Part shown: positions 5,443 through 9,547 of the stretch, piece by piece
Position numbering within the stretch: the first letter of the stretch is position 1
Layout of the letters: the number at the start of each line of letters is the position of its first letter
Assembly (NCBI GenBank): GCA_020722165.1
Contig: DYLI01000006.1
Span: 14,154 to 23,700, forward strand
DNA: 9,547 bases
Source of the DNA: Halothiobacillus neapolitanus
GTDB taxonomy: Bacteria; Pseudomonadota; Gammaproteobacteria; Halothiobacillales; Halothiobacillaceae
Reading direction: 5' to 3'
The notes under the pieces: generated by a model
Told to the model about the DNA's origin: nothing
The model's input: the letters and a program-made list of their open reading frames with translations, nothing else
Database searches by the model: none
Translations under genes and position numbers: made by a program

Positions 5443-6945
5443 ATGATGCACGCCGAACAATTTGAACAACTTTGTCTTGATGGCTATAACCGCATCCCGG
5501 TGATGCGCGAAGTTCTGGCCGATCTGGATACCCCTTTGTCGGTGTATCTCAAATTGGCGCACCAGCCTTACAGCTATCTGTTTGAGTCGGTCGAGGGCGG
5601 CGAAAAATGGGGGCGCTACTCCATTATCGGCCTGCCCGCGCGGACCGTGCTCAATGTGTGTGGTCACACGATTACGCTCGAAGAGGCAGGTGAGGTCGTC
5701 GAGCAGGTCGAGGTTGCTGATCCGCTGGCCTTTATTGAAGACTATCAGCAGCGTTTTAAAGTCCCCGTCATGGATGGCTTGCCGCGCTTTTTTGGCGGGC
5801 TGGTGGGCTATTTCGGTTATGACACCATTCGTTACATCGAACCCAAGCTTGATATAACACGCAAGCCGGACATGATTGGCGCGCCGGATATTCTGCTGAT
5901 GCTCTCGGATGAAGTGGTGGTGTTCGATAACCTACGCGGGCGTTTGCAGATTATTGTCCACGCGCAGCCCGGCGGTTTGGATGCAGCCTTGCAACGCCTG
6001 GATGCCATTGAGGCGCAGCTTCGTCTGCCGCTGACTGCGCCGCAATCCCAGCACCGCCCAGCATCGGTCAATGAAGCGGATTTTGTCTCCGGCTTTACCG
6101 AAGACGGCTTCAAACATGCAGTGCACAAGGCCAAGGAGTACATTGCGGCGGGTGATGTGATGCAGGTGGTGCTGTCGCAGCGCATGAGCATTCCATTCTC
6201 CGCGCCTTCTTTGGATTTGTACCGTGCCTTGCGCGGGCTGAATCCTTCGCCGTACATGTTTTATCTTGATCTTGGTGACATGCAGGTGGTCGGTTCGTCG
6301 CCGGAAATTCTGGTGCGTTTGGAGGATGAAGAAGTCACCGTGCGCCCGATTGCCGGCACGCGCCGCCGTGGTCACGATGCCGCCGAGGATGCGGCGTTTG
6401 AGGCTGAGCTGCTGGCCGACCCGAAAGAGCGTGCCGAGCATTTGATGCTGATCGACTTGGGGCGCAATGACATTGGCCGCGTCTGTAAAACCGGCAGTGT
6501 GCGCCTGACTGAGAAAATGCTGATTGAGCGTTATTCGCATGTCATGCACATCGTTTCTAACGTCACAGGGCAGTTGCAGACAGGTTTGTCCGCCATGGAT
6601 GTGCTGCGCGCCACCTTCCCGGCCGGCACGGTGTCGGGTGCGCCAAAAGTGCGGGCGATGGAAATCATCGACGAGCTGGAGCCGGTCAAGCGCGGCGTGT
6701 ACGCCGGTGCGGTCGGTTATCTGGGCTGGGGTGGTTCGCATGGCGGCAATATGGATACTGCAATTGCCATCCGCACCGCCGTTATCAAAAATGGCGAACT
6801 GCATATCCAGGCGGGCGCAGGCGTGGTGTATGACTCGGTTCCTGAATTGGAATGGAAAGAGACGATGAATAAAGGTCGCGCTATATTTCGCGCCGTGGCA
6901 CTGGCGGAGGCGGGGCTGGATACTGCGGCGGTTAAGCATCGTTAA
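5443..6945 (+). CDS. trpE: Anthranilate synthase component I
   Basis: This 500-residue enzyme converts chorismate to anthranilate, using ammonia supplied by TrpG, as the first step of tryptophan synthesis. The N-terminal region carries the tryptophan-feedback site ('FESVEGGEKWGRYS', corresponding to the LLES region of other TrpE). The C-terminal chorismate-binding domain shows 'RPIAGTRRRG', 'KERAEHLMLIDLGRNDIGRV', 'ATFPAGTVSGAPKVRAMEII' and 'QAGAGVVYDSVPELEWKET', all standard. The frame stays open to 5368, but two adjacent ATGs at 5443 and 5446 sit 5 and 8 bases after GGAG (5434-5437); either may be used, and family homology starts there. It follows gph and the Trp-rich leader. In this operon trpG is not next: a DUF4160-DUF2442 pair begins 30 bases downstream. 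Confidence 0.97.
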   Translation: MMHAEQFEQLCLDGYNRIPVMREVLADLDTPLSVYLKLAHQPYSYLFESVEGGEKWGRYSIIGLPARTVLNVCGHTITLEEAGEVVEQVEVADPLAFIEDYQQRFKVPVMDGLPRFFGGLVGYFGYDTIRYIEPKLDITRKPDMIGAPDILLMLSDEVVVFDNLRGRLQIIVHAQPGGLDAALQRLDAIEAQLRLPLTAPQSQHRPASVNEADFVSGFTEDGFKHAVHKAKEYIAAGDVMQVVLSQRMSIPFSAPSLDLYRALRGLNPSPYMFYLDLGDMQVVGSSPEILVRLEDEEVTVRPIAGTRRRGHDAAEDAAFEAELLADPKERAEHLMLIDLGRNDIGRVCKTGSVRLTEKMLIERYSHVMHIVSNVTGQLQTGLSAMDVLRATFPAGTVSGAPKVRAMEIIDELEPVKRGVYAGAVGYLGWGGSHGGNMDTAIAIRTAVIKNGELHIQAGAGVVYDSVPELEWKETMNKGRAIFRAVALAEAGLDTAAVKHR

Positions 6946-6975
6946 GTTATGCGCGGATGACTCAGGAATTAATCA

Positions 6976-7236
6976 ATGCCGATTATTAGCCGTTTTTTCG
7001 GGATTATTGTGCGTATGTTTTTTAACGAACATGCGCCGCCGCATTTTCATGTTGAATATGCGGAGTATCGAGCGATTATTAATATCAGGACGTTAGTTCT
7101 GATTGAGGGGCATTTACCCAGAAGAGCTTTGGAGCTGGTGCAGGATTGGGCAGAATTGCACCGCGATGAGCTATTGAAAGACTGGGATTTGTGTCAGCAA
7201 CACCAGCAGCCCGAGACAATCAAACCTTTGGAGTAG
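6976..7236 (+). CDS. DUF4160 domain protein
   Basis: This 86-residue protein matches the DUF4160 family over its full length: 'MPIISRFFGIIVRMFFNEHA', then 'PPHFHVEY', 'LIEGHLPRRALELVQDWAEL' and 'HRDELLKDWDL'. The conserved His cluster ('EHAPPHFHVEY') is intact. No signal peptide or membrane segment is seen. The family's function is not established; it is very often encoded next to DUF2442, as here, and the pair resembles a two-gene toxin-antitoxin-like module, which is inference. The start has AGGAA 7 bases upstream. The stop is 9 bases before the DUF2442 ATG, so the two are translated together. By hand count, positions 6961-7500 have about 46% G+C, clearly below sampled trpE stretches at roughly 60-70%, which fits recent acquisition. 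Confidence 0.88.
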   Translation: MPIISRFFGIIVRMFFNEHAPPHFHVEYAEYRAIINIRTLVLIEGHLPRRALELVQDWAELHRDELLKDWDLCQQHQQPETIKPLE

Positions 7237-7245
7237 GAGGGCGTT

Positions 7246-7500
7246 ATGTATTGGGATGTGGTTGAAGCACAGGTTATTGAGCCGGGACGTTTTCGGGTGC
7301 GCTTTGCTGATGGATTAGAGGGTATGGTGAGTTTCGCCCCTAGCGCGTATAGAGGGGTTTTTGCCAAATTGCGCGATCCGCACGAGTTTAATAAGCTTTA
7401 CGTTGATGGTTATTTTGTATCCTGGCCAGGTGAGCTTGATTTAGCACCCGATGCGATGCACTTTCATATCAAGCAATCTGGTGAGTGGTTGTTGCAATAA
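7246..7500 (+). CDS. DUF2442 domain protein
   Basis: This 84-residue protein has the DUF2442 pattern: 'MYWDVVEAQVIEPGRFRVRF' followed by 'DGLEGMVSF', 'GVFAKLRDPHEFNKLYVDGY' and the characteristic 'VSWPGELDLAPDAMH'. DUF2442 is a small beta-rich domain, and in some proteins (such as Nitrosomonas europaea NE0471, whose structure is known) it precedes a helix-turn-helix. No such DNA-binding part is present here. The ribosome binding site AGGAGG (7235-7240) overlaps the DUF4160 stop and is stronger than that of DUF4160, so this protein may be made in excess, as an antitoxin would be. A MITE-like element begins 2 bases after its stop. Function unknown. Confidence 0.87.
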   Translation: MYWDVVEAQVIEPGRFRVRFADGLEGMVSFAPSAYRGVFAKLRDPHEFNKLYVDGYFVSWPGELDLAPDAMHFHIKQSGEWLLQ

Positions 7501-7502
7501 AG

Positions 7503-7606
7503 TAGGACTTACGCAAAGCCGCCCCAGCGGCGTTCCAGCGCCTCACCGTACTCGCTGTACTGTCTTTGGCACTCTGCCTTGCTGGAACACTTTTGCGTAA
7601 CTCCTA
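7503..7606. mobile_element. MITE-like element with 15-bp inverted ends and TA flanks
   Basis: The 104-bp element is bounded by TAGGACTTACGCAAA (7503-7517) and TTTGCGTAACTCCTA (7592-7606), which are inverted repeats with one mismatch. The outermost TA on both sides fits a TA target duplication, as made by IS630/Tc1-mariner-type transposases. Inside are a second inverted pair, GTTCCAGC (7532-7539) and GCTGGAAC (7581-7588), and a short hairpin GCCGC-CCCA-GCGGC (7518-7531). It has no coding capacity for a transposase, so it would be a non-autonomous element. It fills most of the 126-base gap between the DUF2442 gene and trpG and would fold into a strong RNA structure there. Confidence 0.65.
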
Positions 7607-7626
7607 ACAAGCTGAGAGATATTCAA

Positions 7627-8220
7627 ATGATCCTAATGATCGACAACTACGACTCCTTCACCTACAACATCGTCCAATACTTAGGCGAGTTGGGGGCGGA
7701 GGTTGCGGTGCATCGCAACGATGAAATTACGCTGGAGGATATCGAGCGCATGGCACCGAGCCATATCGTGGTCTCCCCCGGCCCGTGTACGCCGCATGAA
7801 GCCGGTATTTCGGTGGATGCGATCAAGCATTTCGCGGGCAAGCTGCCGATTCTTGGCGTGTGCCTGGGTCATCAGGCTATCGGTCAGGCCTTTGGCGGCC
7901 ACATTATTCGCGCCAAGCAGATTATGCACGGCAAGACTTCGCAGGTGTTTCACGCGAATATCGGCGTGTTTGAGGATTTGCCCAACCCGTTTGAAGCCAC
8001 CCGCTACCATTCGCTGGTGATCGAGCGCGAAACCATGCCGGATTGCCTGGAAATCACCGCTTGGACGCAAAATCCTGACGGTTCGTTCGAGGAAATCATG
8101 GGCGTGCGTCACCGTGAATTCAGCGTCGAGGGCGTGCAGTTCCACCCCGAATCGATCCTCACCGAGCATGGGCATGACATGCTGCGGCGTTTCCTCGCCG
8201 TGTCAGGTGGGCGCTGGTAG
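7627..8220 (+). CDS. trpG: Anthranilate synthase component II (glutamine amidotransferase)
   Basis: This 197-residue class I glutamine amidotransferase releases ammonia from glutamine and feeds it to TrpE. In some bacteria the same subunit also serves PabB in folate synthesis. Motifs: 'MIDNYDSFTYN' at the start, 'SPGPCTPHEAGIS', the nucleophile Cys79 in 'LGVCLGHQAIGQAFGG', and the His173-Glu175 pair in 'VQFHPESI', so the catalytic triad is complete. I chose the ATG at 7627, 8 bases after GAGAG, because it gives the usual TrpG N-terminus; the frame extends back into the MITE-like element (7579), which is not part of the family. The ATG at 7636 is a less likely alternative. It is separated from trpE by the inserted gene pair and the MITE. 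Confidence 0.96.
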   Translation: MILMIDNYDSFTYNIVQYLGELGAEVAVHRNDEITLEDIERMAPSHIVVSPGPCTPHEAGISVDAIKHFAGKLPILGVCLGHQAIGQAFGGHIIRAKQIMHGKTSQVFHANIGVFEDLPNPFEATRYHSLVIERETMPDCLEITAWTQNPDGSFEEIMGVRHREFSVEGVQFHPESILTEHGHDMLRRFLAVSGGRW

Positions 8221-8320
8221 GTCTTGGCCTAATGTCTTTGATACGTTCACCACGGGTTGACCCTAACGGAATCAGCTTTCAGAATCCTCAGGCCTTAGCT
8301 GTCCGTCTCCCGGAGTTTTC

Positions 8321-9346
8321 ATGAATCTAACCTCTGCCCTGCGTGCTTTGCTTGAGCGCCGTGATTTAACACATGCAGAAATGACCGAGGTCATGCGTCT
8401 ATTGATGAGCGGCGAAGCCACGCCTGCACAAGTCGGCGGTTTGCTGATTGGCCTGGCGGTCAAAGGCGAGACGGTAGACGAAGTGACGGCGGCGGCCTTG
8501 GTGATGCGCGAGTTTGCCGCCAAAGTGGAGATTCCCTGTGCGCCGCTGGTGGATATTGTCGGCACGGGCGGCGATGGCGCGTGTACCTTCAATATTTCAA
8601 CCGCAAGTTGCTTTGTGTTGGCGGCGGCGGGCGGCAAAGTAGCCAAACACGGCAGCCGTTCCATCTCCAGCGTCACCGGAAGCGCGGATTTGCTGGAGGC
8701 GGCGGGCTGTCGCCTGGATGTGCCATTCGAGCGCATTGCCCAAGCGGTCTGCGATTTGGGCGTGGGCTTTATGTTTGCGCCGCAACACCACAGCGCGATG
8801 CGGCATGTGAATGCCTCGCGGCGCGAGCTGGGTGTGCGCAGCATGTTCAATGTGCTTGGACCGTTGTCCAACCCGGCGGGAGCCAAGCGGCAGGTGATAG
8901 GTGTATTTAGTGAGCGCTGGCGCAGGCCACTGGCCGAGGTTTTGCTGCAACTAGGCAGTGAACACGCGCTGGTGATTCATGCCGAGGATGGGCTGGATGA
9001 GTTCAGCATTGCCGCGCCAACGCAGGTCAGCGAATTGAAAGACGGTGTGATTAGCGATTACCGTTTGCGCCCGGAAGATGTCGGTCTGCCAACGGCGAGT
9101 TTGGATCGCTTGCGTGTGGCTTCGCCGCAGGAAAGCCTGTTAAAAGTAGAAGAAGCATTGACCGGGCAGCCCGGTGCGGCGCGCGATATTGTGGCGTTTA
9201 ATGCAGGCGCGGCGATTTATCTGGCTGGCCTGGCAACAGGCTTGCAAGATGGCGTGGCGCGTGCGCTAGAGATTCAAAACAGCGGCGCAGCCTGGGAAAA
9301 GCTGCACGCTTATGCCGCCTTTACGCAGCAGTCCACAGCGACTTGA
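8321..9346 (+). CDS. trpD: Anthranilate phosphoribosyltransferase
   Basis: This 341-residue enzyme joins anthranilate to PRPP, giving phosphoribosyl-anthranilate, the second committed step of tryptophan synthesis. Visible family motifs: the PRPP-binding 'GTGGDG' (residues 81-86), 'TFNIST', 'SRSISSVTGSADLLEAAG', 'RRELGVRSMFN' with the anthranilate-site Arg, 'LGPLSNPAGAKRQVIGVF' and the metal-binding 'EDGLDE'. One conserved position is unusual: the standard KHGNR reads KHGSR (residues 109-113), Ser for Asn. The start has GGAG 5 bases upstream. The 100-base gap after trpG holds no recognised element, only a doubtful 30-codon frame. The C-terminus (YAAFTQQSTAT) is echoed downstream beyond a REP-like palindrome, suggesting that the gene end was rearranged. 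Confidence 0.96.
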   Translation: MNLTSALRALLERRDLTHAEMTEVMRLLMSGEATPAQVGGLLIGLAVKGETVDEVTAAALVMREFAAKVEIPCAPLVDIVGTGGDGACTFNISTASCFVLAAAGGKVAKHGSRSISSVTGSADLLEAAGCRLDVPFERIAQAVCDLGVGFMFAPQHHSAMRHVNASRRELGVRSMFNVLGPLSNPAGAKRQVIGVFSERWRRPLAEVLLQLGSEHALVIHAEDGLDEFSIAAPTQVSELKDGVISDYRLRPEDVGLPTASLDRLRVASPQESLLKVEEALTGQPGAARDIVAFNAGAAIYLAGLATGLQDGVARALEIQNSGAAWEKLHAYAAFTQQSTAT

Positions 9347-9354
9347 CCCAACCC

Positions 9355-9438
9355 ATGTAGCCCGGAGGTCAATCCGGGAATGTCACTTGATTCGGCGCGG
9401 GTGTTCCCGGATTGCGCTGCGCTTCATCCGGGCTACAT
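9355..9438. repeat. REP-like palindromic repeat (GTAGCCCGGA type)
   Basis: ATGTAGCCCGGA (9355-9366) is the exact inverse of TCCGGGCTACAT (9427-9438). Inside, CAATCCGGGAA (9370-9380) exactly matches the inverse TTCCCGGATTG (9404-9414). The right arm contains the extra segment CGCTGCGCTTCA. This GTAGCCCGGAT...GCGCAGCG...ATCCGGG pattern is a widespread extragenic palindrome in proteobacteria. It fills most of the 123-base gap between trpD and trpC, where a strong RNA hairpin could reduce trpC transcription or protect upstream RNA. Confidence 0.75.
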
Positions 9439-9440
9439 AC

Positions 9441-9473
9441 TATGCCGCGTTCACACAGGAGGCCGTTGTTTGA
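9441..9473 (+). pseudogene. Echo of a trpD 3' end just before trpC
   Basis: The ten codons TAT to GTT followed by TGA read YAAFTQEAVV. The first six residues repeat the end of the intact trpD (YAAFTQ in 'LHAYAAFTQQSTAT'). Of these six codons three are identical (TAT, GCC, CAG) and three differ only in the third base (GCC/GCG, TTT/TTC, ACG/ACA). The TGA overlaps the trpC TTG start, as expected of an original trpD-trpC junction. It looks like the tail of an earlier or replaced trpD left behind beyond the REP-like repeat. The match is short, so chance is not ruled out. Confidence 0.5.
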
Positions 9474-9547
9474 GTAAACCAGATATTTTGCAAACCATTG
9501 TGCAGCGCAAGCACGAGGAAGTTGCCGAGCGTCGTGCGCAGGTGTCG
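9470..9547 (+). CDS. trpC: Indole-3-glycerol phosphate synthase, N-terminal part
   Basis: The first 26 codons are present and the gene runs off the window. The translation 'SKPDILQTIVQRKHEEVAER' followed by RAQVS has the typical TrpC N-terminus (DIL..I...K..EV..R). The full enzyme closes the indole ring from CdRP, two steps after TrpD. The start codon is TTG, chosen because a perfect AGGAGG (9457-9462) lies 7 bases upstream and no ATG or GTG is placed better. The TTG overlaps the TGA of the trpD tail echo, pointing to past translational coupling that the REP-like insertion has now broken. Confidence 0.85.
   Translation, partial: MSKPDILQTIVQRKHEEVAERRAQVS

Noticed and set aside
5355..5465. 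36-codon plus-strand frame starting ATG 5355 between gph and trpE
   Set aside because: It has one Trp only, no ribosome binding site, and overlaps the start of trpE out of frame. The overlapping Trp-rich frame from 5348 is the better leader candidate.
5932..6939. 335-codon open frame on the minus strand across trpE
   Set aside because: It is antisense to the conserved chorismate-binding domain of trpE. It has His/Arg/Gln-rich low-information composition, with no ribosome binding site or recognisable domain.
7681..8175. 164-codon minus-strand frame across trpG
   Set aside because: Same shadow effect opposite a complete trpG; no family resemblance.
1..9547. tRNA, rRNA or CRISPR arrays
   Set aside because: No cloverleaf-like segment with a TTC-type arm, no rRNA-like stretch, and no regularly spaced direct repeats were seen.

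Overview
The window looks like chromosome of a proteobacterium, most likely a betaproteobacterium (order not determined). The grounds are a moderately GC-rich coding style, small periplasmic c-type cytochromes, an MlaE-type lipid transporter permease, and the gene order rpe-gph-trpE...trpG-trpD-trpC, which is common in beta- and gammaproteobacteria. The assignment rests on gene content and protein resemblance only.

Left third, mostly minus strand. The window opens inside a STAS-MlaE lipid-transport permease (1-823, C-terminus outside). A SirB2-like membrane protein (856-1242) lies just upstream of it. A strong 12-bp terminator (1276-1313) ends the TehA/SLAC1-type transporter gene (1338-2309). 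A divergent intergenic region (2310-2561) separates that gene from a plus-strand monohaem cytochrome c gene (2562-2876), which ends in a bidirectional terminator.

Middle. Positions 2950-3400 (minus) hold a decayed argE (acetylornithine deacetylase) that has lost two metal ligands and carries an in-frame stop. A second small cytochrome c gene follows (3532-3867).

Right two thirds, plus strand. rpe (3976-4668) and gph (4674-5351) run into the tryptophan genes trpE (5443-6945), trpG (7627-8220), trpD (8321-9346) and the first 26 codons of trpC (9470 onward). Together the trp genes cover chorismate to anthranilate to phosphoribosyl-anthranilate and the next step. The gph stop codon overlaps an ATG that opens a 17-codon reading frame with three Trp codons, two in tandem (5348-5401). 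This is a likely trp leader peptide, and the RNA around it can form a 15-bp stem (5359-5434) reaching the trpE ribosome binding site.

The trp operon shows several intrusions: an AT-richer DUF4160-DUF2442 gene pair (6976-7500), a 104-bp MITE-like element with TA-flanked inverted repeats (7503-7606), and a large REP-like palindrome (9355-9438). After the palindrome comes a short echo of the trpD 3' end (9441-9473) whose stop overlaps the trpC start. This suggests that trpD was replaced or duplicated. The most notable points are the putative leader-peptide control of trpE, the gene pair inserted in the operon, and the trpD tail echo.
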